64,000 nt of DNA, taken from positions 3,001,863 to 3,065,862 of the forward strand of contig ONZQ02000002.1 of assembly GCA_900312665.1 (NCBI GenBank), read 5' to 3'. Under the pieces are notes generated by a model. That model saw only the letters and a list, made by a program, of their open reading frames with translations, was not told where the DNA came from and did not search any database. Below, in pieces: positions 1 through 10,263 of this stretch. The DNA is from Cephalotrichum gorgonifer. Lineage: Eukaryota > Ascomycota > Sordariomycetes > Microascales > Microascaceae. Each line of letters opens with the position of its first letter. Within the stretch, counting starts at the first letter, position 1. The translations under genes and the position numbers were made by a program.

Positions 1-1305
1 GAGGTAGAGGGGAGCGCGGCTCTATAGCGGCAGCAGAGGAGAGTGGGATGCACACGGCAGCAGCGAATAAGGCGTTCCTCACAAACATTTTGGTATGGGT
101 CGAAAGACGAACTAGTGAGCCAAAATGGAGGGTAGGGAGGGGGTGCGTGAACACGAGCGTCTGTTCAATAGACAATGTCCCGTTCGTCTATTCTCGCGGA
201 CCGTTTTACACCGAGGATATAAACTTCATTTACTTACACGTCCTCGCGGTGCCCTCGTATTGGTGGTCTTGGCGTAGCATCGAGATCGGCGCTCACAGCC
301 TCTTTCGTACAGCGATCCGTCCCGTGTCGCGGCTGACGGCGAACCTGCAGATGAAGGATGCTGTGTAAGTTGTAGAACTTATTAATTTATTTGCTCACTC
401 TTGTCAGCAAAGTGGGCGTAGGATCTCCGACGCCGTCATCCTGCAACCAGACTCTGGAAGCGGGGGTTGGTTACTCCACAGATCAGATTCACGAGCGTAT
501 TAGATTAGTGAACGGATCGGACGTTGCACCCGACCGGGAAAGGAACAAAAAAGCAACTACGGGCGGATGGATCACACCGGTGCTCCGGTCCCATAAAAGC
601 TGAGTAGAGGGCCAAGCCTTGTCCGCAATCTTCACGAGGCGGAATTTTAGGCGATCGTCTTAGACACACACCTTCTAAAGCCCGATGTGCGTTGCCGGTA
701 GCCGATATTCTCCCATTCGCTGCATGTTTCTCCACGTATAGGGGACGACGCCTCGTCTATTCCGCCGAGAGAGCTGCCGATATGCGCCCATGTCTCGATG
801 TGTCAGCCATCCGTTGACTCAGGGGATATAATTAGCTGGTTTGTTGACATGATCACGATAACATCATTTCATTGGAGAACCAGCCATACTGTCTCTGCAC
901 AAACGTAGGACTCGGCTGCACCGGGCGGAATCCTTCAGCGGCGGCAGATACGTCCATCGGAAGAGACGCCGGAGGCGGCCGTGAGATCGCCCAATCGGGC
1001 AGGAACGTGCGACCGATGTGTAGCCAGCATTCTTCAAGCTGAGAGTGTAAGTTCTTGGCCTTCCTTCGTAAGTGTGGGTGGGGGAGTTGAGGGGAAGTTG
1101 AAGCCCACGGATCCGCCGACTTCGCTCTGCTCCGTTGCCACGACAAGACGAGCTGGGTGATGGAAACAACTATATAAGGAACCATGGCCAGTCTCTCGTG
1201 ATACCATAGTTCTATCCTCATCAATTCATCAGCACTCCTCCCAGTAACAGCCAAGCTCAGAAACCAAGCCACTTTCTCCCAAAGTTGTCTAAAAACTCCT
1301 TCAAA
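1..1305. other. Gene-free left edge and promoter region of the small secreted protein gene
   Basis: I see no supportable gene here. The longest open frame is on the minus strand at 853-1272. It lies antisense to the promoter and leader of the downstream gene and resembles no family I know. The last 130 bases hold a TATA box and a pyrimidine-rich leader. Confidence 0.6.
1171..1178 (+). promoter_or_regulatory. TATA box of the small secreted protein gene
   Basis: The sequence TATATAAG lies about 130 bases upstream of the start codon at 1306. This is a usual distance for a fungal promoter with a leader of about 100 nt. Confidence 0.55.
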
Positions 1306-1801
1306 ATGCAGTTCTCGACCATTCTTGCTGCCACCTTCGCCAGCCTGGCTCTTGCCACGCCCGTTGCCAACCCGGAGTCCAAGGGGATCCAGAAGCGGGT
1401 AAGAATCTACCCCTCATGAGAACCTGGAAGTGCTATATGTGGACTATACAGATATACAGAACTTTAGTACGCGGTGTGTTGAATCATCCTGCTAACGAAC
1501 CATATGCATAGGGTGTCCTTGCTGTAAGCCATAGAATGAAGCGCGAAACATGATCCAGCCACTTCAGTCCCCAGAAAGCAATTGCTATCAGGAAATTGGA
1601 AAAGTGGCTCTTATATTGCGAATAAAATGAAGATCTAACACCCTGGGGACATAGGAACTCTGCATCGCCGCCTGCCTGGCCAGCGGTGTCTGCTCTACTC
1701 CTCCTACCTGCGCTGCCTGCCTCGTTACTTGCATCGGCACCGCTGACCCCGGCGAGGAGGTTGACCCCGACACCTTCACCCCCAACGTCTCGGTCGAGTA
1801 A
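1306..1801 (+). CDS. Small secreted cysteine-rich protein with Kex2-type site, three exons
   Basis: I join exons 1306-1398, 1512-1523 and 1655-1801 into an 83-residue protein. Residues 1-17 form a clear signal peptide (hydrophobic core, ending ALA). A short pro-segment follows and ends in Lys-Arg at residues 30-31, a Kex2-type processing site. The predicted mature chain of about 52 residues has six cysteines spaced C-x3-C-x5-C-x5-C-x2-C-x3-C, then an acidic tail rich in Asp and Glu. Exon 2 is only 12 nt and codes for GVLA directly after the Lys-Arg. Both flanking introns (113 and 131 nt) have GTAAG donors, CTAAC branch points and AG acceptors, and all phases are 0. A TATA box lies about 130 bp upstream. 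I recognise no family. The form is that of a secreted effector, peptide or antimicrobial candidate, and that role is inference only. Confidence 0.75.
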
Positions 1802-4800
1802 GGTTCTGCCGTAGACACAGAGCGAGGGAAGGAAGTGATCTCGGCTGGGAATTTCATTGTGTGTGTGTGTGTGTGTGTGTGTGTTAGGGATGGGGGAGAC
1901 CAATGCAGTTGATGTCAGACCCTAGTTGGACTCGGGTTCAGGAAGGGCTATGCAGTCAATGGATGCTCGTCCAATCATCTATCATCTATGAGAAACGTGT
2001 GTTCCCTTATGCTAGGCATCTCTAAACCCAACTGGGGCGGTGGCAGATGGCTGCCCGTAGACCGGCCCGTGTCATTCTCCTCGGCGGGTCTCTATCTTCC
2101 AGGTGAGGGTACTTACCATTAGACCAACTCTATATGGAGACTGGGACGATGGGTAGTTGGCCCTTTTTCTTCTAAACCGGGTGGACAGCCTCACATGCGG
2201 GCGCACTCGTTCAAACTCTACTCTGTGGTCACTGAATAAATAGAACATTCTCGCCTGACCTTGTGAACAAGGAATGCGGATGTGGGTTGTTGCCAAACAC
2301 ACGCGCCCAAAGCGCCTGGGTTCGAGTGACCCTATTACAGACATAGTAATAAGTGCTAAAGAAAGAGGCATATTGTTCTATCGCCTCGTTCGGTTTTATC
2401 GGATACCGATATATTATTAACTTTCTAGGGCTCCAAGTCTGGTGACTATGTTATATATCTTTCTCCCTTTCATCCTCCCCTTCTCGTTTCCCCTTCCACT
2501 TTTCTACTCATCTTCTTCCTCGGAAGAAACAAAAAGTTCTGGGTGAGTAATTGTCCCCTGGGGGCAAGGTGTCTGTAAGCTGCTAGTTCTCTCCTGACTC
2601 CACTAGTATTACAAGAGAAGTCCAGAGTGGAGGGAAATCCGCCGCAGACTTAGCACGATGTGGGCGAAGATTTAAGCGGCAGTTTTCCCTAGCCAAGACC
2701 TTGAGTCACCCGTAGTACCACTCAAGTAGTTACCGCATCACATGGCCCCAGGTTGGAGAAGCCGGATACAAATGTACATAGGGCGCAGTTGGTGATGGTA
2801 GTATGATTCGGCTATGGCCTATTGTATTTGATAGGATGATGGCGGAGTAATTGGCGAATGTTGAACTTGAAACCTAGGTATGCGGACAGCGTGACTGCTA
2901 TATTAATTTTTATATCCTTCGAGTTTCATGGCTAGGAATAGAAGCATATAATTCGTTCTCCTAAGATCGTGATATACGCCCCTAAACTTAATTATTAAAT
3001 GTTTGTTTCCAACCTTGGCTCGGATACTTAGGATTTCTCATCTTCTAAATCTAACATATAAATGATATGATACCTACTAGAGTTTAAATTAGTATAGAAC
3101 CGATAAATCACTAGATCTAGAACTTCAACTCTCGCATCCGTAACTAGACGTACTGACATTAGAGTTACAGCAAGACGTTGAAGTTTGGTTATTATGAGGT
3201 CGGGATTTTGATAATTATTTCCATTCTCAAGGATCCAATAGCCCGATTATCTGAAAAGGCAACTGGTAGCTGGAATGGCGGAAGGGGTTTGTATGGTAGC
3301 AATTCTTCACCGTAAGGCTCAATGTCCGCACCTCCTGCAAAATATATGATAGCCTCAATGAGTGATCTAGAATCCACTATATTTGACAGTCTCTGGAGGC
3401 CTAGTTGAAGGCCCTCGCACCTTTTACTGTTAGTAATGTGTTACCCTCTCCATCCCACCTCAGCATAGTAGATCTTCACTGGAACACTGGCTATCAATAG
3501 TCTCAATGCGGCAAAGAACAATATGAACTATACCGGAGACGATAAAGATGAAAATGGCTATAGTAATTCCTTTAGTATTGTCTATATAAACTTTTCTATG
3601 CCCTTATAGCTTTTATAGACCTGATGACCTCATCACTCTATACTTCGAGATAGACCTCCTTTAGGTCTCTTTCTAGAGTCTGCTGCGATTTTCCCTTGAA
3701 TTCTTAGATAGTTCTTTCTTCATCGATTCATAGCAGCTCCTTCTTCTCCTTCTTAAGTGTAGACAGCTGATCAGCCACTTCTGATGACTTTTTCAAGACC
3801 CACATCGTCACTAATTGACTGTTAGAGGATCGAGACCAGCTCTATATAGTTCTATTCTAACTTGTCAGACTGCTTCTTCTTCCTCTCGTAGACACGCTGA
3901 TCTACCTGACACCTCACCCTGAGACGGTCGTCTGTTTCCCATTGGGGCGGGTGGAATTCTCTTCTTAGGGGAGTTCCGGCGTATTTGGTTCATCCGGCTC
4001 TATGATATCCTTCGCTTGCTGCGTCCCCTCGAGGTCCATGGAATCCTCGAGTTTCAGCACCCTCACGGCGGCCTGTGCCTGACAGGGCCACGGCGGCCAG
4101 TCCGCAGCGGTTCTAAGCTTCGTCGGCTCCTGTAACTTGCTGGCCTTGTTAGTATAATAGCGGGTGATATCAGGATGAGAGGGTCTGCAGCCCGGATTCG
4201 TGGTCAGACTCCAGCCCGTTTCCAAGCTTTTGCCATGGCCTCGCCAAAGCCTATATGCTTTTACCTAGATGTAAATCGATTCTGGGCATCTAGACAGCAT
4301 TACTCCACACTCGATATATACTGAGAGATATTCGTTGGGAGGTAGCTAGGGAGGTAAGCCTGAAGAACAGAAAGAGTCTTCGAGAGAAATTCAGCACCTG
4401 ACACTCAGTAGGTTAACATAAACGATAAAATAACCTATTTTAACAGCCGGAATTCCCTGATAAAATGAGGCCTCTAAATAAAGAAAATTTCCGGCAGCAG
4501 GGATATAGGTGATGTAACTTGGTACAACCTTGTAAATTAACTCAACAGCGAATTCATTTGAGGAGATCTATGGCATAGGTGTTAATTAAACCTGCCGTAG
4601 ACAGCTCATACCCATATCAAACCGTCACCACTATGCCCCTGTTTTTAAGCTTCATAGGCTTTTGCCTATAAACTCTGTAAGACGATTTGCCGCTGGGAAA
4701 CTTTAATAAGACATGGGATCCTTCTATCATAAGTTTTAGCCCAAATCAAAGGGCCCAGTGTTCCCAGTATCCCTTGATGAGCCTCCGAATGCTATGCGTC

Positions 4801-5017
4801 TCCAACATTGGCTCGCTATCTATGCTGCTTGAAAACATCTGATTTTCAAGCAGGGTGGTATTATAAATTAGGACCCTAAACCCTTGTTAGCCGTATGTCC
4901 CTCATCAAGACTCTGGAGCTCCAAGGTCGATTGCTAGTACAATTAAGACACTCCCTAAGAGCCCTCACTAGTCCCTACACCTTATTAGGTCTTTCACAAC
5001 CTCCTCATATCGCCGCC
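1802..5017. other. AT-rich gene-free stretch, probably decayed repeat DNA
   Basis: No gene can be supported. From about 2380 to 4890 the sequence is visibly richer in A+T and in TA dinucleotides than the flanks. Open frames are short and broken: minus 3192-3377 (61 aa) and minus 3965-4225 (86 aa). They match nothing I recognise. The look is that of old transposon or duplicate sequence degraded by repeat-induced point mutation, but I cannot name the parent element. Confidence 0.5.
1859..1884 (+). repeat. (GT)13 microsatellite
   Basis: Thirteen uninterrupted GT units lie about 60 bases after the stop codon of the small secreted protein gene, probably in its 3' untranslated region. Confidence 0.95.
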
Positions 5018-6094
5018 ATGCCTTTAGATAAGCCCTACATCGTCTGGAAGGCCAATCCAGTTGAATGGAACACGGAGGAAGCCCGCGGCGGCGACCGCGA
5101 CAGTCCCCATGGCCAGCTCACCTTCATCGATGGCACTGGCCACCACAATACCGATATCAACGTTCGGTCCAAAGACCGCGTCGACCATCGCCTCGTCTTC
5201 TGGACCGGCGACCTAACTACTAGTACCGCCTTTGGAGCCCGCATAATCGCGGACCTCGAAAGTCTTAACAGCCTAAAGCCCTACAAGAGCCCCCCACCCC
5301 TTGACCACCTTCACGATGGTTTCCTGGATATCAGGGCCGGTATCATCCGTGATACCAACATGCCTGGACCCAATAATGATATCACCGACGACCTGGATGC
5401 CTTCTTCAACGCCGAGTCGGCCGACTTCAAGCGCTCGACGCTGTACATCTGGGGAGAGCACTATAAGAATAGTGGCGGAGGCGTCCACCAAGTGCACATG
5501 AACCAGGGTAACTACAAGCGGAATCGCAACTGGTTCGATGAGAACGGCCGTGGCCAAGACGGCGGCATCGTTATGCGGTCACCAGACGGCCGAAAATGGA
5601 AGTACTTTTTTATCGCCTTTGCAGGGCAGGCGTCCGACACAGACGACAAGGGACGTCCGAAAGACGGCGATGCGACGCTGATGCTGCGCGACGTCATACA
5701 CGCTCCGCCACCCGTCGTGCCCACTACTCCAGTGGTTTCGGGACAGCTGGGTGACGTACAGATTCTCTCGGCCCTCATCAACCCCAGAGGTCCGGATGAC
5801 GTGCCTGGGAACGAAAGAGTGAGGCTCGTCAACCGCACAAGCGACCCTATCTCTCTCTACGGGTGGACCATCCAGAACCAGGACGGCATGTCGAAGCAGT
5901 TGCCTGACGTACTACTCCTCGGTAACAACGCCGTGCGAGACTTTGCCGTTGGGCCTGAGAGCTACCTTCCTAACAACCGCGATGGCGAGATTGTGTTGAA
6001 GGACGCAGTTGGCACCGAGATCGATCGCGTATCGTACCTGACTGGTGCTCCCTCTGGACAGTGGATTTCCTTTCACAATGAGGGTAACAGATAA
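5018..6094 (+). CDS. DUF2278 (YukJ-like) protein with C-terminal lamin-tail domain
   Basis: This intronless gene codes for 358 residues from the ATG at 5018, which sits in a good context (GCCGCCATG). The frame is open back to an ATG at 4895, but the extra 41 residues look unlike the family. Residues 1 to about 215 match DUF2278, including HGQLTF near the start and DINVRSKD. The segment with DAFFNAE, LYIWGEHY and a Gly-rich turn is also typical. Residues from about 235 to the end form a lamin-tail-like beta domain: VQILSALINPRG, ERVRLVNRTS and ISLYGWTIQNQDG. DUF2278 proteins are known mainly from bacteria such as Bacillus (YukJ) and from scattered fungi, and their function is not established. 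The gene sits beside AT-rich decayed DNA and has no intron, which would fit horizontal acquisition but does not prove it. Confidence 0.8.
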   Translation: MPLDKPYIVWKANPVEWNTEEARGGDRDSPHGQLTFIDGTGHHNTDINVRSKDRVDHRLVFWTGDLTTSTAFGARIIADLESLNSLKPYKSPPPLDHLHDGFLDIRAGIIRDTNMPGPNNDITDDLDAFFNAESADFKRSTLYIWGEHYKNSGGGVHQVHMNQGNYKRNRNWFDENGRGQDGGIVMRSPDGRKWKYFFIAFAGQASDTDDKGRPKDGDATLMLRDVIHAPPPVVPTTPVVSGQLGDVQILSALINPRGPDDVPGNERVRLVNRTSDPISLYGWTIQNQDGMSKQLPDVLLLGNNAVRDFAVGPESYLPNNRDGEIVLKDAVGTEIDRVSYLTGAPSGQWISFHNEGNR

Positions 6095-7508
6095 AGACTG
6101 ATGCTATCCTGCTGACCTGAAGCCTACCCTGACCTGCTTTTCTTGGACTGATTCTTGCGTTGGTTGCAGGATGGAATGTACCCAGTCTCATTGTCTCAGG
6201 TTGGAAAGAAGCTAGCTGCGAAATGTTCTAGAAAAAAAGGATGCATCGACGGTTTACTTTTCGTATGCACGTTGCTTCGCATATCACCCACATTTGGCCA
6301 CCCCCAAAATCCAACTCTTGACACCTACCACTATCACTTCAATCCTCTATATTTTTTTTTTCCATATCTTCATTAACTTCAATATATTTTTAACGTCATT
6401 GCTTTCATCAGAACTAAGGACAATCTCTGTATCCTCTAATTGAGACTTCTGGAGTATGTTAATATTGACAAACTTCGAATTTAGACTTGTTTCGACCCTC
6501 TCTCCTATTTAGGCTGAAGATCGTATTTCGATGTTGAGAGATCTTCCGGTGATGTGATGCAGGGGAACCCGGCATCAAGATTCTGAGCCCGATAGGGCAC
6601 CTCAACCTCAAGGAGGAAGTTTGTGGGCAAGCTTACTCCGAACTTTGCAGACTCGCTTTCTCAGAACAAGAGAACCAAGAGGGATAGGGTCTCAAAACTT
6701 AGGATTCGGACTGCTCAGAGGTTGATCAGATAATGAGAAGGACCTCATCCTCGAGCTCGTTAAGCTCGTCGTCGTCTTCGCACACAGCGGCCCTTGAAAG
6801 TAGATCAACAAGACGATCCTGGAGAGGGCGATCTTCTGGGCCGAGGTGGCGGCTGTCTTCCGCCGACGAGCCGTTGGCGGGAAGACGGAGACGGAAATTA
6901 AGTTGCCATTGAAAGTAAAGACCGTGTCTGCGCCATCGCCGTGGCCGGCGTGTATTGCGCTGGCGGCGATGTCGTCCATAGCTTCTGTCTCTTCTATCTT
7001 GTCCATTTTTGTGGATGACTTGAACGCAGGAACCAGGGTGCGTGTCGTTTTGAAGGATTCGACCGCGTATGCATGCAGATGCGGAGTTATCTGGTGCAAT
7101 TTTGATGTATAAGAACGGCAGGTAGAGGACACGAAAAACTTGTAGAGATGAGCAACTTGGTCTGTCAGATAGCAGCTTATCAGGTTGTCATAAAACTACG
7201 AAAAATTACTGCTTCAAAAGCCTAGCAAGTCCTATCCTATCTCACGTTCCGTTCTACCCGGCTGATAATGCATCAACATTGACAACTGCCACACCTGGCA
7301 TTTCCAGCGAATAGGAGAAGCAGCACCGGTACAGATGAGGCTGGAGGAGAAGCCGTCCTGTCCAATCGCGCATACTTGCACATTAACTATGGTGGCGACG
7401 GTGTTGCGGCTATGCCATGGAAAAGATAACTGCTTAAAATCCCTCGCTCTGTCCAGCCAGGTGCCCAGCCGTCAAAGTTCTCACACATTTGCCCACTTCG
7501 TCGTCACC
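6095..7508. other. Intergenic region without a supportable gene
   Basis: The longest open frame, minus 6692-7132 (146 aa), has no recognisable domain and no clear gene signals. I leave it out. The last about 200 bases before 7509 are presumably the promoter of the ULD gene. Confidence 0.5.
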
Positions 7509-8860
7509 ATGTCGTTCGGATTCTCCGTCGGCGACTTCATCGCTGTGGGGAAGTTGATCGCCGACATCAGCTCTTGCCTGAAGGATGTGGGCGGGTCGAA
7601 GACGGAGTACCAGGACCTCATCCGCGAGCTGGACTGCCTGCAGAAGGGGCTCGCCCACCTTGACAAGTTCCAGCCGAGCAGCTCCACCATCGCGGACTCG
7701 ATAAAGTATAGCGCGCTCAGCTGCAGGCGGCCCCTCGAGGAGTTCCTGGGCAAGCTGAAGAGGTACGACTCCTCTCTCGGCGACCGTGCCACGGGAAGGT
7801 CTTGGAAGGCGCCGGTGGACAAGGTCCGGTTCATGCTTGGCCACTCGGAAGACGTGCGGAAGCTACAGAGCTATCTGAGCGTCCACGTGGGGACGCTCAA
7901 CATCCTGCTGGCCGAGCATGGGCTGGAGAGCATGGACATCGAGTCCAAGAAATCGGAGGCGGATCGACTGCACGTGAGGGGGCAACTTGACCACACGAAT
8001 GGGGTGCTGATGCGAGTGCAATCTACCATCGTTCAGCAGGTCGCAGAGTTGCGCAGGGCTGGCTCTATGCTTGAGGCCGTGTTCCGCATGGTCAGTGGAG
8101 AGATGAAGGCGTCCTGGAGAAGCATTGAGAATTCGGTAGCCACCGTGTGGTGAGTTTTCTCTTTGCCATGGATTCATAAAGGCAGTCCCTACCCTCCAGC
8201 TTCAGTAGCCTAACAAGACATAGTGTTTCAACGCAACAGATATATAGCGTCGTGCTCGAGATTCGCGGGTTCATGATGACCCGACCGGACTGCCGCTGGA
8301 CCTTCTTCCAGGATCCCGTCATGGTCGAAGACGCCCTAGGTCTAAAGTTCCCGGTCCCTTCTGAATACGACTTTGAGCTTCTGGACCAAATAATACGGTA
8401 CAGGTTCAGGACCGGGCCGGGGTCCACCGAGGTAGGCCTTGGCGACTATCAGGTCATGGAGTCGAGGCGGTCCTCAACCATACTCTCCGCGGAGTCTCGA
8501 ATACGGCCAGGGAGCTCCCTCATTATGGCGATACTCATTGGAAAACCCCCATCAGACGTTTCGACTGACCGGTCTTGCCCCATGCCTCGGTGTACCTCGA
8601 CAGAAACAAACAGCGTGGAAGGGGGCGGGAGAGTTTGGTAAGCTTGCTCCATCGAGCCTCTTCATGGCCTTCTGACTGTAAGTAACGCTGATAAGATAAC
8701 TTACTTTCGGTCTTCTAGTTGCAATTGTAACGTTTGGTTCTCCGAGACTGAGAAAAAACGCGAGTCTCCGATTGATTTCTGGATAGCCATGGACTCGTCC
8801 CATGAATCCCGAGACAACACGCCGCAGATTGCCTACTCATCCAACAACGAAGGAGACTAG
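7509..8860 (+). CDS. Fungal N-terminal (Helo-like) and ubiquitin-like (ULD) domain protein
   Basis: I join exons 7509-8149, 8224-8637 and 8719-8860 into 398 residues. The start MSFGFSVGDFIAVGKLI is the conserved opening of a fungal family whose helical N-terminal domain resembles those of STAND and NLR-like proteins. Residues 1 to about 200 are helical. Exon 2 carries the ubiquitin-like ULD domain with RWTFFQDPVMVEDALG, FPVPSEYDFELLD and CPMPRC, all typical. Exon 3 adds a short Cys-rich piece (CCNCNVWFSE). Intron 1 (74 nt) has donor GTGAGT and branch CTAAC; intron 2 (81 nt) has donor GTAAGC. The frame ends at TAG 8858-8860 but continues open in the same frame for another 211 codons (next entry). 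The full gene may therefore be longer, with the TAG a recent nonsense mutation. Such proteins are thought to act in fungal allorecognition or signalling; the role here is inference. Confidence 0.75.
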
Positions 8861-9496
8861 GATCCGCCTCCTCGTAAGAGGCGAAAGGTATCCCACAAAC
8901 GAGAATTTGATTTTAAGAACGTAGGATTCGCCGACCACGTGACAGCCACAGCAAGGGACGAACCCCCTGAATACCAGCGCGGGCGTCAGTACCTCCACAA
9001 GGTCAGAAAAGCGTTCCATTCGAACCCGTCACATTACCGAGAGTTTATTGAGATTGTGTGGCCCCATAGGCATCGCGAGATAGACGCTGTGGAGGTGGAG
9101 CGTCAGGTATTGGCTCTGTTCCGGTGTAGCGGTATTGCACCTGAGGTGGAAAAGGAACTTGTGCTAGACTTTCGCCGTTTCATGCCCCAAGAAGTAGAAC
9201 CCTTGTGCAACGACCATGGCGTTAGCTGCGTGGACGCCCTCACATGCAAAGAAGCGCACCTGAACCAATCATCTTACCTCAAGTATATTCACCTCGCCCT
9301 GCTTTTCAAGACAGGCAAGATTGGCTTAATGGGGCTAGGGCGTCGGGCATTAGGTCTATTTCATGGCAGCGGCTTCCCCGCCCACGTGGAGAAAGATGAT
9401 GTTCAGGGGTTAAGCCGTAACATGCCATCTGGGTATTCTCTTGATTACGAAACTCAGACTGTTATTGGCCCCAATGGGGTTGGCAGGGCATTTTAA
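8861..9496 (+). pseudogene. In-frame continuation of the ULD gene: basic NLS-like cluster plus two Sin3-type PAH repeats
   Basis: Directly after the TAG at 8858-8860 the same reading frame stays open to a TAA at 9494-9496. It begins DPPPRKRRKVSHKRE, close to a classical monopartite nuclear localisation signal. A segment at about 8985-9190 matches a paired amphipathic helix of the Sin3 type: YLHKVRKAF, HYREFIEIV, EIDAVEVERQVLALF and LDFRRFMP. A second, shorter copy at about 9280-9440 repeats its end: RRALGLFHGSGFPAHVEK against RQVLALFRCSGIAPEVEK, then NMPSGYSL. No ATG starts this part near its beginning, so it is unlikely to be an independent gene. Either the TAG is a nonsense mutation (CAG to TAG) in a longer gene of about 610 codons, or it is read through. 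I think a mutation is more likely. Confidence 0.6.
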
Positions 9497-10263
9497 TGTT
9501 GATGAAATGTAATTCCGCAATGGAGGCGTTCTTATGCTAGCTACAGCTTGCTTCATCATACCGACACAATGCCAATAATCTGAGCGAGTGAACCGGGGTT
9601 GAGGCCTTTGGGGTGATAAGTGAACAAGAGGGCGGGACGTGGCGAAGGTGGGGGTCGCATATCGATAAGCCATACCCCGCACTGTCCTCCCGGACTGGTC
9701 TAACCTGTCCATCTGATGCGTCCAAGATGCTTTTGGACAGGTGCGCCAGCTCTCTTTAACACGAGAACCGGATTTCAAGTTGTACAGGTCCTTGGGATGC
9801 ACGAGCAGTAATATCGTCCAAGATGACGAAAAAGTAGGCGCCCAAGCCACCTGTGACCTCAAATACCGCCCGCCCGCGATCCTTCAAAATTCCCTCCAGC
9901 CAAGACACCAGCGTCCAATCTTGTGGCAAGAACATGGCACACCCGAGCTACCAAAGCTAAAACCACTTACCCCACCTGACAGCAAGGAACGCGCGTATTC
10001 GAAAGAGGGTTCAGCTCGCTCCAGCCGCCCTATTAAAGCGGGGACCTGAGCCCCTATTAAGGGGTAAAATGCCTCGTCATCGAACAAACCATCGCGCCGC
10101 GCGAGATCTCGCCCCGCACCCGCGACGATCTTGACCCCCCCCTGGCCTGACCAAACCGGGAATATAAACTCGAGCTGCCTACCCCACTCTCTAAATAACT
10201 CCCCCCCCCCAAGCCAACCAGTAGACACTTCCCCAGCGCCGTCAACCCCGCTGTCTCTGCAAA
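9497..10263. other. Intergenic region and promoter of the PLC-like gene
   Basis: No supportable gene. The end of this stretch holds a TATA box at 10163 and a C-rich leader with a run of about ten C near 10200. Confidence 0.6.
10163..10168 (+). promoter_or_regulatory. TATA box of the PLC-like phosphodiesterase gene
   Basis: TATAAA lies 96 bases upstream of the ATG at 10264, followed by a pyrimidine-rich leader. Confidence 0.5.

Noticed and set aside
853..1272. Minus-strand open frame of 139 codons
   Set aside because: It lies antisense to the TATA box and leader of the secreted peptide gene, has no domain and overlaps a second frame of similar size.
2265..2345. Box B-like GGGTTCGAGTGACCC near 2317 and a box A-like TGGTCTAATGG on the minus strand near 2115-2125
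   Set aside because: They lie on opposite strands and too far apart. No acceptor stem or anticodon arm can be drawn around either.
6692..7132. Minus-strand open frame of 146 codons
   Set aside because: No recognisable motif, no supporting splice or promoter signal, and a competing frame on the other strand.
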